Source: Hyphomicrobiales bacterium 4NK60-0047b
GTDB taxonomy: Bacteria; Pseudomonadota; Alphaproteobacteria; Rhizobiales; HXMU1428-3
DNA length: 64,000 nucleotides
Direction: 5' to 3'
Assembly (NCBI GenBank): GCA_040367435.1
Contig: BAABWY010000006.1
Coordinates: 1-64,000 of the forward strand
Shown piece by piece: positions 1 through 9,654 of the stretch (the first letter of the stretch is position 1; every line of letters starts with the position of its first letter). The notes under the pieces are model-generated. The model did no database searches. It was not told where the DNA came from and worked only from the letters and a program-made list of their open reading frames with translations. Made by a program: the position numbers and the translations under genes.

Positions 1-171
1 CACGTTTATAAACGTAAACTTTCCCACCCAAAATTCTGTGTTTTTCACTTTCCATCAGCTAATACCACGATTTTCAAAGAGTGTGTAAATGTGTGTATGA
101 AGTGTGTAAGTGTATCAGAGGATTTTTCGGAGAGCAAATTTATGTAAAGCTATTGTTTTTATTAGGTTTTT
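1..171. other. Chromosomal flank left of the element
   Basis: AT-rich DNA with no convincing gene. If the att assignment is right, this is the sequence that followed the 3' end of tRNA-fMet before insertion. It contains a 14 bp perfect palindrome at 2-15 (ACGTTT/AAACGT arms) and two related GTGTGTAA-containing direct repeats at about 81-98 and 103-116. No function can be assigned to them. The open frame beginning at 81 gains its meaning only downstream of 172 (see the next entries). Confidence 0.5.
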
Positions 172-183
172 TGGTTGCGGGGG
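172..183 (+). other. Left attachment core (tRNA-fMet 3' end copy)
   Basis: TGGTTGCGGGGG is identical to 34840-34851, the complement of the last 12 bases of tRNA-fMet including the encoded CCA. Duplication of a tRNA 3' end at both borders is the usual footprint of site-specific integration into a tRNA gene. GGTTGC at 173-178 can also pair with GCAACC at 187-192, so this could instead be an oriT-like hairpin; the in-frame match to the integrase favours att. Confidence 0.72.
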
Positions 184-326
184 ACTGCAACCAGAGCGAC
201 CTACTTGGTCAAAGAAAAGAAAAAACTCAAAGAAAACAACACCCAAGAGACGTCTTCAATAATTTGTTTCACTCAAATAATATGGAAATCGTCACAGAGC
301 ATCCGACCTATAGGTTTGAGAAGTAA
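183..326 (+). other. Detached 3' coding end of the serine integrase
   Basis: These 47 codons plus a TAA stop follow the left att core in the same reading register as the integrase at the right core. In both places the first base of the core is codon position 2 and the shared codons read V-A-G. Joining the two cores, as excision would, replaces the tRNA-derived tail of the integrase with this Lys/Arg/Gln-rich segment and gives a 616-residue protein. The segment has no start of its own that I trust. I infer that it is real coding sequence only in the circular form. Confidence 0.6.
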
Positions 327-383
327 CCCCTACTTAAACTAGGGCAATGCTTGTCGAGACATTGTATGCGTAAAGGAACTACA

Positions 384-791
384 ATGTCTGAAAAGAAAAT
401 TCCGTTCTCTCTTCGACTTTCAATTGAAGAACATAAGACTTTAAAAGAAGCGGCTGGCCAGCAGTCAATGGCTCAATATGCTCGTATCCGATTATTTGGC
501 GAGGGCGTTAAACTAAGAAAAAAACGTGGCCTCAAACCCATCGAAGATCGTGAGGCATTAGGTCGTGTTCTTGGCAGGTTGGGTACTTCTAATATCAGTC
601 AAAATTTAGCAATCCTCGCTGAAGCAGCAGAGGCCGGCTGTTTGCATATTGACGCCAAAACTCTAATGGAAATCTCACAAGCTTGCTCAGAGATCAAAGC
701 CATGCGGAGCGAGCTTATGCAAGCGCTTGGCTTGAAAGTTAAGAAGTCTCCCGTAGTTCTATCTCATAGCTTTCTGGAAGCTGCTGAATAA
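384..791 (+). CDS. mobC: MobC-like relaxosome accessory protein
   Basis: Small basic protein of the MobC type, which in mobilization systems binds at oriT and helps the relaxase open the DNA. The N-terminal part (SLRLSIEEHKTLKEAA) resembles a ribbon-helix-helix-like DNA-binding segment, and the C-terminal half carries the N-L-A-x-L-A-E motif region typical of the family. I chose the ATG at 384, not the upstream TTG (351) or ATG (366), because AAGGA lies 6-10 bases ahead of it. The stop codon TAA directly touches the ATG of the relaxase at 792, so the two are translationally coupled. An oriT is expected close by, in 184-383, but I could not pinpoint a nic site. Confidence 0.85.
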   Translation: MSEKKIPFSLRLSIEEHKTLKEAAGQQSMAQYARIRLFGEGVKLRKKRGLKPIEDREALGRVLGRLGTSNISQNLAILAEAAEAGCLHIDAKTLMEISQACSEIKAMRSELMQALGLKVKKSPVVLSHSFLEAAE

Positions 792-3599
792 ATGATATTA
801 AAAGGATCACAAAGAGGTGGGGCAAGACAGCTTATTATCCACTTAAACAATGTGGATGATAACGAACATGTTGAGTTGCATGAAGTGCGGGGATTTATCG
901 GTAATACGCTTGAAGAGGCGTTAATGGAAAGCTATGCAATTTCAAAAGGAACGAATTGCACTCAACATATGTTCTCACTGAGCTTAAGCCCTCCTCCAAG
1001 TGAAGACGTACCGGTTTCTGTGTTTGAAGATACGTTGAAGCGTATTGAGATCAGCATGAGGTTGACCGGTCAGCCTCGCGTGGTCGTCTTTCATGAAAAA
1101 GAAGGCCGGCGTCATGCTCATTGCGTGTGGTCAAGAATAGACGTTGAGACCATGACTGCAGTCAATCTGTCATTTTTCAAAAAGAAACTAAAACAGATTT
1201 CCCGAGAACTGTTTATCGAGCAAAATTGGAAAATGCCAAAAGGCTTGATGAACGCAAAGGAGCGCACCTCCAATCAATTCACCTTGGATGAAATGCACCA
1301 ATCTAAAAGAACCAAACGAGATCCAAACGAATTAAAGACCATATTCCAAGAGAGTTGGGCAATATCCGATAGCCAGCAATCTTTTGAAAACGCATTAAAA
1401 GAACAGGGGTTCTTGCTTGCAAGAGGAGATCGCCGGAATTATGTAACTGTAGGTTTTCAAGGGGAAGTCTATTCTTTGTCGCGAATGACAGGGGTTAAAA
1501 CAAAAGTTTTAGAGGAGCGTCTTTGTGATCCATCACAATTGCCGGACGTTGAAACGAGACGATTTGAAATCGCACGTGACTATAAAAACGCTACGGATAA
1601 AAACATAAAGGCAGCCTTAAAGAACAAAGAGGATCAGCAAAAAATCCTTGAGATCAAACGCAAGGAAATGCTCTCCCGGCACAAACAACAACGCAGGAAA
1701 TTAAGAGCAGCACAAAATCAACGCCTTACTTTAGAAAGACAAACAAGAGCCAACAAATTCGCACGCGGCCTGCGAGGGTTGTTTGAAAGATTAAGTGGTA
1801 GGTATGCTCAATTAGTAAAAGAAGCAAAGCTTGAAGATAAAAAATCGCTACGGCGCGATTTAAAAGAGTTTCAATCATTGATTGCTGAGCAGCTTAAAGA
1901 ACGCAGGCGACTGCAAATCTTTATCCAAAGCCATCGCAAACAGAGTTTTGAAGCGGTCAACTCATCTTATATCTTATCATCAAGGCAAGAAGCTCTAGAC
2001 AGTGAACTTGTTCGAAAGATCAGAAATAAACCAGAATTAATCTTATCGAGATTAACCGAGAAAAACAGCGTTTTTACCAAAAGAGATATAATGAAAGAAG
2101 TAGACGCTTATTTTCCATCTGATGCAGAAAAATATGAGGCGATAGAACGCATTCTATCATCGAGCGAACTTGTCAGTTTGAGAGCCCAGAACAAGCAAAA
2201 TCAAAGATACTCCTATTATTCCACTAAAGATATGATTTGCCTTGAAGAAAGCTTATTGAAGAACAGTGTGAATATGGTCCGCTCAAATAGTTTTAGGATT
2301 TCCAAAAAATATATCCAGGCAGCTATTGAAAAAGAAAATCAAACCTTGAAAACAGTAGCCGGCGTTACTCTAAGCAATGAACAAAAACAAGCTATTAAAC
2401 ATATTACAGGTAATGAACAAATCTCATGCGTGATAGGTGTCGCCGGGGCTGGAAAAAGCACCATGTTGGCAGCCGCGCGCCAAGCCTGGGAGAACGCCGG
2501 GCATCGCGTTTTAGGAGCAGCACTGGCCGGAAAGGCTGCAAAAGAGCTAGAACAATCCTCCGGCATAAAATCGAGAACCTTAGCCTCTTATGAATTCGTC
2601 TGGGACAAGAACAGTCATGAATTACAAAAGGGCGATATTCTTGTCATTGATGAAGCGGGAATGATCTCTTCAAAACAAATGGCAAGATTTATCAATGAGG
2701 CCAAAGAGAGAGGCACGAAAATTTGCCTTGTCGGTGATCCTCAGCAATTACAGCCCATAAACGCTGGGGCACCATTCCGGAATATCTCAGAAAAAGTCGG
2801 ATGTGCAGTTTTAGAAAATGTCCACCGTCAGAAACAGGTGTGGCAGCAAGAAGCCTCTATGGAATTTGCTAAAGGGAATATTGAAAGTGCTCTAAAAGCT
2901 TATCAAGCTCATGGAGCAATAGGTTTTCATGAAAACAATGATTTAGCGATTTTAAACCTTGCTCATGATTATATGGCTGATTGTTTAACCACTACCAAAG
3001 AGACAACATGCTTGGCTCTTGCTCATCGCCGGGCAGATGTGAAGGCCTTAAATGAAACAATCCGAGAGATGCGCAAAAATAGTGGCGAGCTGATGGGTGA
3101 AAAATTCTACAAAACCGAACATGGGAATAAAGCATTCGCTGTTGGTGATCGTCTTCTGTTCACAAAAAATGATAACACACTCGGAGTAAAAAATGGCAGC
3201 CTGGGCACGATTATAAAAACAAAGAAGAACAGTCTCACCATTGCACTTAATAATGAGAAAAAGTCTGAGCCACCTTTGAAGGTGAGCATTCATATGAATG
3301 ACTATAATTCTGTGACATACGGGTATGCACAAACCATACATAAGTCACAAGGTGCAACGGTCGATAACTGTTACATTCTAGCTTCCCGAACACTCGACCG
3401 TCAGTTAAGTTATGTGTCATTTACACGGCATAAGAATAACGTAAAGCTCTATGTTGATAGAGAAGAATTCAATAGCTTTGAAAGTCTTTGCAAAACTATG
3501 AGCAGAGATGGACAAAAGTTGTCTACATTAGATCTAGAGAAAAAGTTTACGCAAGAAACTGACATTTACCATTCAAATAATGTCGAGATGAAACTGTGA
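792..3599 (+). CDS. Relaxase fused to a RecD/TraA-type helicase
   Basis: This 935-residue conjugative relaxase nicks oriT and, through its helicase part, can unwind the transferred strand. The N-terminal MOBP-type nuclease domain (about 1-170) has the candidate nucleophile Tyr48 and a metal-binding triad in H101-EKEGRR-H108-A-H110 followed by VWSRID. A long basic, coiled-coil-prone linker (about 270-400) leads to a superfamily 1 helicase with Walker A GVAGAGKST (near 548) and Walker B VIDEAG (near 617). It starts immediately after the mobC stop. With mobC it forms the mobilization module at the left end; in the excised circle this module would lie directly downstream of the integrase. Confidence 0.92.
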   Translation: MILKGSQRGGARQLIIHLNNVDDNEHVELHEVRGFIGNTLEEALMESYAISKGTNCTQHMFSLSLSPPPSEDVPVSVFEDTLKRIEISMRLTGQPRVVVFHEKEGRRHAHCVWSRIDVETMTAVNLSFFKKKLKQISRELFIEQNWKMPKGLMNAKERTSNQFTLDEMHQSKRTKRDPNELKTIFQESWAISDSQQSFENALKEQGFLLARGDRRNYVTVGFQGEVYSLSRMTGVKTKVLEERLCDPSQLPDVETRRFEIARDYKNATDKNIKAALKNKEDQQKILEIKRKEMLSRHKQQRRKLRAAQNQRLTLERQTRANKFARGLRGLFERLSGRYAQLVKEAKLEDKKSLRRDLKEFQSLIAEQLKERRRLQIFIQSHRKQSFEAVNSSYILSSRQEALDSELVRKIRNKPELILSRLTEKNSVFTKRDIMKEVDAYFPSDAEKYEAIERILSSSELVSLRAQNKQNQRYSYYSTKDMICLEESLLKNSVNMVRSNSFRISKKYIQAAIEKENQTLKTVAGVTLSNEQKQAIKHITGNEQISCVIGVAGAGKSTMLAAARQAWENAGHRVLGAALAGKAAKELEQSSGIKSRTLASYEFVWDKNSHELQKGDILVIDEAGMISSKQMARFINEAKERGTKICLVGDPQQLQPINAGAPFRNISEKVGCAVLENVHRQKQVWQQEASMEFAKGNIESALKAYQAHGAIGFHENNDLAILNLAHDYMADCLTTTKETTCLALAHRRADVKALNETIREMRKNSGELMGEKFYKTEHGNKAFAVGDRLLFTKNDNTLGVKNGSLGTIIKTKKNSLTIALNNEKKSEPPLKVSIHMNDYNSVTYGYAQTIHKSQGATVDNCYILASRTLDRQLSYVSFTRHKNNVKLYVDREEFNSFESLCKTMSRDGQKLSTLDLEKKFTQETDIYHSNNVEMKL

Positions 3600-3637
3600 G
3601 TTTTTCACAGATCAGACTAAATAAATAGGCATGCAAG

Positions 3638-3668
3638 GGTAAGCGCGAGGAATATCTTCGCGCTTACC
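3638..3668. terminator. Hairpin between convergent genes
   Basis: Perfect 11 bp inverted repeat (GGTAAGCGCGA / TCGCGCTTACC) with a 9-nt loop, placed between the relaxase (plus strand) and the His-rich gene (minus strand). There is no strong T-run on either side, so its role as a bidirectional terminator is inferred from position. Confidence 0.5.
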
Positions 3669-3711
3669 TGATTAAGTAAAGGGGGGAGTATATCTTGAAA
3701 CCGTTTTGATT

Positions 3712-4167
3712 TTACTTCTTAACAAAACGCGCTTGAAGAACGTCACCATGACTGTCCTTGCCAGTGACAACCACTTTACTTCCCTTAGACAAAGGCGCCT
3801 CAAGTTTTGCTTTCAGAGTGCTACCTTCTGAAATTAGGTTATGAATTTTCGTTCCCGCTTCAGTTTGTATTATAGCTTTGAACTTAGCACCTGTCATATC
3901 GAGAGGTTTACCATCAACAGTCATGTAAAAGAGAATTTCTTGATCTTTGAGAACCATCTCTATGCCGTGGTGGTTTGCATCTTCAAAAAATTGACCACCA
4001 TGCGCTGGGCCGTGATCGTCATGGCCACTTTTGGAAGATTTATGTTTATCTTGATCATGTTTGCTATGGTCATGCTTATGGTCGTGTTTATCTTCGGCTA
4101 GCGCACTTGGTGTAAATGAAGTGAGTAAACCGAATGATAAAAGTGTAAAAAAAACTAAGTTTTTCAT
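3712..4167 (-). CDS. His-rich periplasmic metal-binding protein
   Basis: 151 residues with a Sec signal peptide (about 1-24, cleavage near ALA-ED). It is followed by a His/Asp/Lys-rich stretch (about 25-60, many HDH motifs) and a small, probably beta-rich domain. It is the last gene of the minus-strand metal-efflux set, 30 bp after the RND pump, so it probably binds the exported cation in the periplasm as a buffer or chaperone. I do not recognise a named family. Metal binding is inferred from composition and context. Confidence 0.7.
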   Translation of the reverse strand: MKNLVFFTLLSFGLLTSFTPSALAEDKHDHKHDHSKHDQDKHKSSKSGHDDHGPAHGGQFFEDANHHGIEMVLKDQEILFYMTVDGKPLDMTGAKFKAIIQTEAGTKIHNLISEGSTLKAKLEAPLSKGSKVVVTGKDSHGDVLQARFVKK

Positions 4168-4197
4168 TATTTTATGCTCCTGAGATTGAATTGAAAA

Positions 4198-7100
4198 TTA
4201 ATAGGCCTCAATGGGCTTTGAGGTTTGGATCGGCGAGGCATCATGAGCTGCAATGAGCCGCTCTAGAGATTTCTGGCCAAATTTAAAAAACAGAAGAGGT
4301 GTGAGAACAGCATCAATTAAAGTCGCTGAGATAAGGCCACCAAAGATTGTCACGGCTAGTGGATGTAAGATTTCTCGTCCGGGCTCATCTGCTGCAATAA
4401 TCAGAGGGATAAGGGCAACCCCGGCGGATAAAGCCGTCATTAGCACAGGGGTTAGTCGTTCGAGAGAACCACGCACAATGAGCTCACGCCCAAATGTCTC
4501 ATTTTCATATAAAGCAAGATTAATATAGTGGCTGATTTTAAGAATGCCATTTCGAGCCGTAATACCTGCGAGTGTAATAAAGCCGATTAAACTGGCAACA
4601 GAAAAAGGAAGATCTGCTATCCATAAAGCGGTCACACTGCCGATAAGTCCGAGTGGTATAGCTGTCAAGACGATGCCTGCCAAAACAGCAGATTGGTATC
4701 GACTGTAAATGACTAGAAAAATAAGGGCTAAAGATAAAATGGATAATAACCCTATAGTTTTTGTAGCTTCTTCTTGCGCCTGAAATTGCCCTTCAAGTCT
4801 TATGACATACCCTGCAGGCAGTTTGGTTTCTTCAATTAGGCGACGTATATCAGCAACGATTGCAGCCATGTCACGCTTACCATCACCGTTAGCAGAAACG
4901 ACAATCCTGCGTTGCTGGTTTTCTCGTAAAATTTGGTTAGGGCCTTCGACTTCTTGCACTTTACCCAGTCGCTTTAACGGCACATACCCGATAGGTGTTG
5001 AAACCAATGCTTCACCAAGCCCGGTGGTAGAACGATCTTGATCAGCAAGGCGAACAACGACATCGAACCGTTTATTACCATCAATAATCTGAGAGACCGT
5101 TCGTCCATTCGTCATATCAGCGAGTGTCTTGGTCAATTCAGAAGGATTGACACCATAAAGAGCAGCTCTCTCATAATCTGGTACGACTTGCAGTTGGGGT
5201 ATGAGCACTTGTTTTTCTGTTTGCACATCAACAAGTCCTGCAACAGTGCCAAGTCGGTTCTGTATTTGTGCTGCAAGTGTGCGTAACCGGTCTAAATCTT
5301 CTCCAAAAATTTTCAAAGCGATTTGGGCTCTCACACCGGACAGCATGTGATCTAGTCGGTGACTAATCGGTTGACCAATGCCGATACCCGCCGGAAGCAC
5401 TGACAGTGTTTCGCGAATATCAGAATAAATATCCTCCCGCTTTCGATCCGATCTTTTTAAGTCAATATCAATTTCGGTGACATGAATACCTTCTGCATGT
5501 TCATCAAGTTCTGCACGGCCTGTTCTACGACCAACAGATTTTACTTCAGGAACATTCATTACAAGCTTTTCAGCTATTGACCCTAACCTATCAGATTCAG
5601 CAAGAGAGATGCCGGGGTTATAAACAACAGATACCAATATTGTGCCTTCATTAAATGAAGGAAGGAAAGACCTTGGTAGCTGTGTTGCAAAAAGTGTAGC
5701 GGCAAAAATTCCGCCAACAATAGAAATAATAACAACGGTTGGCCAGCGAAATGTCCAATCAAGTAAGCGCTCATTGCCGGCTTTTAGAATACGAACCAGT
5801 CGAGTATCTTGCTCTTCATGGTTAGGCGTTTTAAGCAAATAATGACAAAGAACAGGTGTCAAGGTAATCGATGTTATTAAGCTGGCTAAGATCGCAACGA
5901 TATAAGCTAATCCAAGGGGGCGAAAAAGTTGCCCTTCAAGGCCTGTCATCGCAAAAAGCGGTACAAATACCAAGACGACAATCGCTGTTGCATAAACGAT
6001 TGAAGAGCGAACTTCATGACTGGCATTTAACACAACGGTCAATTTAGATTGAGGGCGATCCGATTTTGCATTTAGTCGTAACCGCCGGAGAACATTTTCA
6101 ACGCCTACAACGGCATCATCAACAAGTTCCCCGATCGCAATAGCAAGCCCTCCAAGCGTCATGGTATTAATTGACAAACCGAATGCATAAAACACAAGAA
6201 TAGTAATGAAAATAGACATTGGGATCGCTGTAAGCGATATGAATGTAGCTCGCCAGTTCAACAAGAAAAGAATGAGAATGAAAGAAACCACAATAGCCGC
6301 TTCAATAAGCACCTGCTTTACATTCTCAATCGATGTTTCAATGAATGTGGCTTGCCTGAATTGAATACGATTTGCCACAACCCCTGCTGGCATAGTTCGT
6401 TGAATTTTATCAAGTTGAGCTTCTACTTCTTTAGTGATTGTAATCGTGTCTGCTTGCGGCTGTTTTTGGATGCCAATAATAACGGCTTTTTCACCCATAA
6501 ACCCGGCGTCTCCTCGTTTAACGCGAGGGGCAAAGTCGACGGATGCCACTTGCCGTAATAAGATCGATTGCTGACCGCGAACCACGACGGTAAGATTGCG
6601 TAAATCCTTTAGCCGGGTTGTTCTTCCAATGTTACGGATAAGATATTCTCTCGCATGTTGATCTATAAATCCACCACCGGCATTTGTACCAAACTGTGAT
6701 AACGCATCTTCGATCATATTGGGTGTAATCTGAAGTCGTTGCATGGCGATTAGGTCTGGACTTACTCGGTATTGCCGCACCTCTCCGCCGATAGGGATAA
6801 CTTGGGCAACGCCTGGCACAGTGAGCAATTGTGGCCTGATGACAAAGTCAGCGGTTTCTCGAAGTTCCATAGCACTGACGGATTTTCCCGTTATAGCGAC
6901 CAACATTATCTCCCCCATAATAGATGAGATAGGGCCCATATGGGGTTGAACATTGGCTGGGAGTTGTTCTCTTGCGGTTGCCAAACGCTCAGCAACCAAC
7001 TGTCGATTACGATAAACATCCGTGCCCCATTCAAACTCTATATAAACAATAGACAAGCCAACACTTGAGACTGATCGAAGACGGATTATACCTGGCATAC

Positions 7101-7323
7101 CATTTAGAGCGGTCTCTAATGGGTATGTAATTAGCTGTTCAACTTCTTGTGGTGCAAAACCTTCCGCTTCGGTCAAAAGTGTGACCGTGGGACGATTTAG
7201 ATCTGGAAACACATCAACCGGTAAGCGTGGCAAGACGTATGCTCCATAGGCTGCAAGAAGCAGGGAGGCGACCAACACAAACATTCTTTGGCTCAAACTA
7301 AGTGCAACAAGTGCTTTAAACAT
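4198..7323 (-). CDS. HME-type RND heavy-metal efflux pump
   Basis: The 1041-residue inner-membrane pump has the full RND layout: a first TM helix at the N-terminus, two large periplasmic domains and two blocks of TM helices. The TM4 signature AIGELVDDAVVGVENV places it in the CzcA/CusA-like heavy-metal branch, which moves cations out by proton antiport through a three-part complex. The TM4 motif differs from classic CzcA and CusA, so I do not name the metal. The gene starts 11 bp after the fusion-protein gene and is clearly co-transcribed with it. No outer-membrane channel gene of the CusC type is present, so a host channel must be used. Confidence 0.93.
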   Translation of the reverse strand: MFKALVALSLSQRMFVLVASLLLAAYGAYVLPRLPVDVFPDLNRPTVTLLTEAEGFAPQEVEQLITYPLETALNGMPGIIRLRSVSSVGLSIVYIEFEWGTDVYRNRQLVAERLATAREQLPANVQPHMGPISSIMGEIMLVAITGKSVSAMELRETADFVIRPQLLTVPGVAQVIPIGGEVRQYRVSPDLIAMQRLQITPNMIEDALSQFGTNAGGGFIDQHAREYLIRNIGRTTRLKDLRNLTVVVRGQQSILLRQVASVDFAPRVKRGDAGFMGEKAVIIGIQKQPQADTITITKEVEAQLDKIQRTMPAGVVANRIQFRQATFIETSIENVKQVLIEAAIVVSFILILFLLNWRATFISLTAIPMSIFITILVFYAFGLSINTMTLGGLAIAIGELVDDAVVGVENVLRRLRLNAKSDRPQSKLTVVLNASHEVRSSIVYATAIVVLVFVPLFAMTGLEGQLFRPLGLAYIVAILASLITSITLTPVLCHYLLKTPNHEEQDTRLVRILKAGNERLLDWTFRWPTVVIISIVGGIFAATLFATQLPRSFLPSFNEGTILVSVVYNPGISLAESDRLGSIAEKLVMNVPEVKSVGRRTGRAELDEHAEGIHVTEIDIDLKRSDRKREDIYSDIRETLSVLPAGIGIGQPISHRLDHMLSGVRAQIALKIFGEDLDRLRTLAAQIQNRLGTVAGLVDVQTEKQVLIPQLQVVPDYERAALYGVNPSELTKTLADMTNGRTVSQIIDGNKRFDVVVRLADQDRSTTGLGEALVSTPIGYVPLKRLGKVQEVEGPNQILRENQQRRIVVSANGDGKRDMAAIVADIRRLIEETKLPAGYVIRLEGQFQAQEEATKTIGLLSILSLALIFLVIYSRYQSAVLAGIVLTAIPLGLIGSVTALWIADLPFSVASLIGFITLAGITARNGILKISHYINLALYENETFGRELIVRGSLERLTPVLMTALSAGVALIPLIIAADEPGREILHPLAVTIFGGLISATLIDAVLTPLLFFKFGQKSLERLIAAHDASPIQTSKPIEAY

Positions 7324-7334
7324 ATTATGCCCTC

Positions 7335-9005
7335 TTATCTTATCTGGTTAACAAGTGGGGCGCCCTTGACAATAATTTGGTCGCCGGCTTTAAGACCTGA
7401 AGTCACATAAACGCGTTCACCATCAAGATCTTTAATTCGCACCGCTACTGGCATGTAGCGCTCTGGTTCAAGCCGTTTAAATGTTACAAATTGTCCATTT
7501 GGAGCCTGTGCAATCGCCCGTCGTGGAATAATAATTCCCTGAACAACATCTCCCTTTTCTACAAGTACTTTTATGGGCGAGCCGATACTTAACTCACTTG
7601 TCGGGCTTAGAATACTAAAATGAATAACACTTGCCTGTTGTTGCAAAGCACGACTGCGACCAACCAATTTTAAATCAAAGAACTTACCTTTATCTGTCTT
7701 AGCACGTATTTTACCTGTCTCAGGCCTAACCTCGGCGTCATAAGAAATAGCTTCTACCCAAAGGCTCGAAGTATCTACAATACGAAAGAGTGTGTCGGCA
7801 CGGTTTACAACTTGCCCAACAGCAACGCGCACTTCTGCGATAACACCATTTACAGGAGCAACAAGAACTTCAGGTTCAGAACGTGATTTTTTCAATTGTT
7901 TACGACGAGCTAATAACCCTGTGCGTTCAATTTCCAATTCTTGTAAATTCGCACGGCTTGTAATGTTCTTAGAAACAAGTTTTCTTTGACGTGTGATCCT
8001 TGCATCCAGTATTGCAATCCGTTGATCGAGTTCTCCTGCAGTCTGGCGAACATCACTGGCGTCAATAGGATCAAAAGACGGTTCGACAGTCGCTAGAATA
8101 TCTCCTGCTTTCACATTTTTACCTAGAAAAGGCAATCCACCTACAGGAGGTTTCAGTCTCCCAGAAATTGTGCTCTGCACCAGTCCAGACCGGTTCGGAT
8201 CTACGATCACTCGGCCAATTAATTTATGCACTGCCCTAGCCGTCTGAGGTGATAAAATTTTTGTGCGAACTTCTAAAAGCCGTTGAGTAGGTTTGGGAAG
8301 AAATATTTCTCCATCAGGCAATCTCTTGGGAGCATCACCCTGCACTAAAGTTGAACCGGCATCACCATGATCGTGCCCTGGTCCTGCTAATGTTGGTGTG
8401 GAATTTATTAGTATTACTAAAAAAGATAAGCCTATTATTACTTTAGCGCTGCTTTTGGCAAACCTACTAAAGAATAGGCCTGCAATGCCCACTAAACTTG
8501 CCAGTATGAGCCAGGTTAAAAGTGAACGTGACGCGATTAAACTTGTACCTTCTTCGTTTGAATGGATGTGATCCTCTTCGGGAATTTTAATTGAACCAAC
8601 CAACAAATCAGTATTTTGACCGTCAACAATGGTGATAATAACTTCATGAGTTCCAGCCTTACTTAAAGATGAAGTTTTGATCTTATAAGTTCCATCCGTT
8701 TGTGATTGAGCAACAAGTGTTTTACCGTTTACATCCATTTGTATGACTGCGCTGACCACAGGTGAAGTGTCTTTGACACTGTCAAGATAGACGGTGAGCT
8801 CCTGATCTTTTAATATGGCAACGAATTCATATGTTTCAGACACAGCTACTAAGCGCGGACTACTCGGACCAGCTTCCACGGGTTCTGCTGGGCCATGGTC
8901 ATGCCCGGGACCCGCAAAAGCAGACCCCGTAAATACCCAAAATATCCAGGCAAAAAGCAAAAAGACGAATTTACCCTTTTGATTGGGTAGTAAAAAAATA
9001 GACAT
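7335..9005 (-). CDS. RND membrane-fusion protein with an extra N-terminal module
   Basis: Periplasmic adaptor linking the RND pump to an outer-membrane channel. At 556 residues it is longer than usual adaptors (350-450). An N-terminal module of about 190 residues has its own signal peptide and AGPGHDHG motif, a beta-rich domain and a TM helix. A second signal-like helix and a second AGPGHDHG follow, and only then the adaptor core (barrel-sandwich, coiled hairpin around ILDARITRQRK, C-terminal beta domain). This looks like a fusion of two exported proteins. I chose the ATG at 9005 because GAGG precedes it; the upstream TTG does not look like a start. Confidence 0.85.
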   Translation of the reverse strand: MSIFLLPNQKGKFVFLLFAWIFWVFTGSAFAGPGHDHGPAEPVEAGPSSPRLVAVSETYEFVAILKDQELTVYLDSVKDTSPVVSAVIQMDVNGKTLVAQSQTDGTYKIKTSSLSKAGTHEVIITIVDGQNTDLLVGSIKIPEEDHIHSNEEGTSLIASRSLLTWLILASLVGIAGLFFSRFAKSSAKVIIGLSFLVILINSTPTLAGPGHDHGDAGSTLVQGDAPKRLPDGEIFLPKPTQRLLEVRTKILSPQTARAVHKLIGRVIVDPNRSGLVQSTISGRLKPPVGGLPFLGKNVKAGDILATVEPSFDPIDASDVRQTAGELDQRIAILDARITRQRKLVSKNITSRANLQELEIERTGLLARRKQLKKSRSEPEVLVAPVNGVIAEVRVAVGQVVNRADTLFRIVDTSSLWVEAISYDAEVRPETGKIRAKTDKGKFFDLKLVGRSRALQQQASVIHFSILSPTSELSIGSPIKVLVEKGDVVQGIIIPRRAIAQAPNGQFVTFKRLEPERYMPVAVRIKDLDGERVYVTSGLKAGDQIIVKGAPLVNQIR

Positions 9006-9071
9006 GAAAAATATCCTCAAAAGTCTTTAAAAAGAGCGCACAAGAATAATGTTCGTGCGTAACAGAGTAAC

Positions 9072-9518
9072 TTAGAGGAAATAGATTGGAGGTCTGAATA
9101 AATCGACGGTCTCAAAAGATCGAATATTTTGAGACACTGGCTTTATAAAGCTTTTATTGATCCGATGGATGGTATCTACGGAGCTACCCATTAAAATTGC
9201 AGTCAAGCATAGGTGAGCTTCGCATCCAAATTTGCAATCGGTTTTTATGGGTTGCTGATCCTTATCAGAGGTTTCAACATGAGTATCTAGGCAAGGGCTA
9301 TTTATTTTCGAATGGCAACAATCTTCTAGGTTTGAAGATGTTACAGCTGCACTCGAATGGTCTTGATGATGACTTACTGAATGTTTGTGAGCCAGATCAA
9401 ATCCGATATGGGCTATGGCGTCAGAGAGCGTAGCTGCGATTATAACGAGGCTTAGCACGCTGGCAATGAACCGGCGAACAGAAACATTTCGTATGTCTAA
9501 TGCGCAGTAATTGAACAT
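9072..9518 (-). CDS. Small membrane-anchored Cys/His-rich protein
   Basis: 148 residues. An N-terminal hydrophobic helix (about 15-35) is followed by a His-rich stretch (HKHSVSHHQDH) and several Cys (DCCHSK, CKFGCEAHLC), ending in a short PP-I-Y-F-L tail. Layout and tail resemble the small DUF2946-like proteins often found beside metal transporters, but I am not certain of the family. It sits in the same direction as the transporter genes, between the CDF gene and the fusion protein, which suggests a metal-binding or sensing role. The gene at 11045 on the other strand has a similar layout. Confidence 0.55.
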   Translation of the reverse strand: MFNYCALDIRNVSVRRFIASVLSLVIIAATLSDAIAHIGFDLAHKHSVSHHQDHSSAAVTSSNLEDCCHSKINSPCLDTHVETSDKDQQPIKTDCKFGCEAHLCLTAILMGSSVDTIHRINKSFIKPVSQNIRSFETVDLFRPPIYFL

Positions 9519-9654
9519 TTTACCTCTCTGAGAGCTTCTTAAATCACAAATATCTTATTGGAACAACTGCAAACTATTTGTAGCGCAAACAAAAAGAGTA
9601 AATGTAACAGCTGGGATACGACTTTTCGTTGTTTTTCAATCATTTTGAGCATAT

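Noticed and set aside
81-182. Start of an 81-residue frame at 81
   Set aside because: No ribosome-binding site and low-complexity Cys/Val start; only the part after 183 is interesting, as the detached integrase end.
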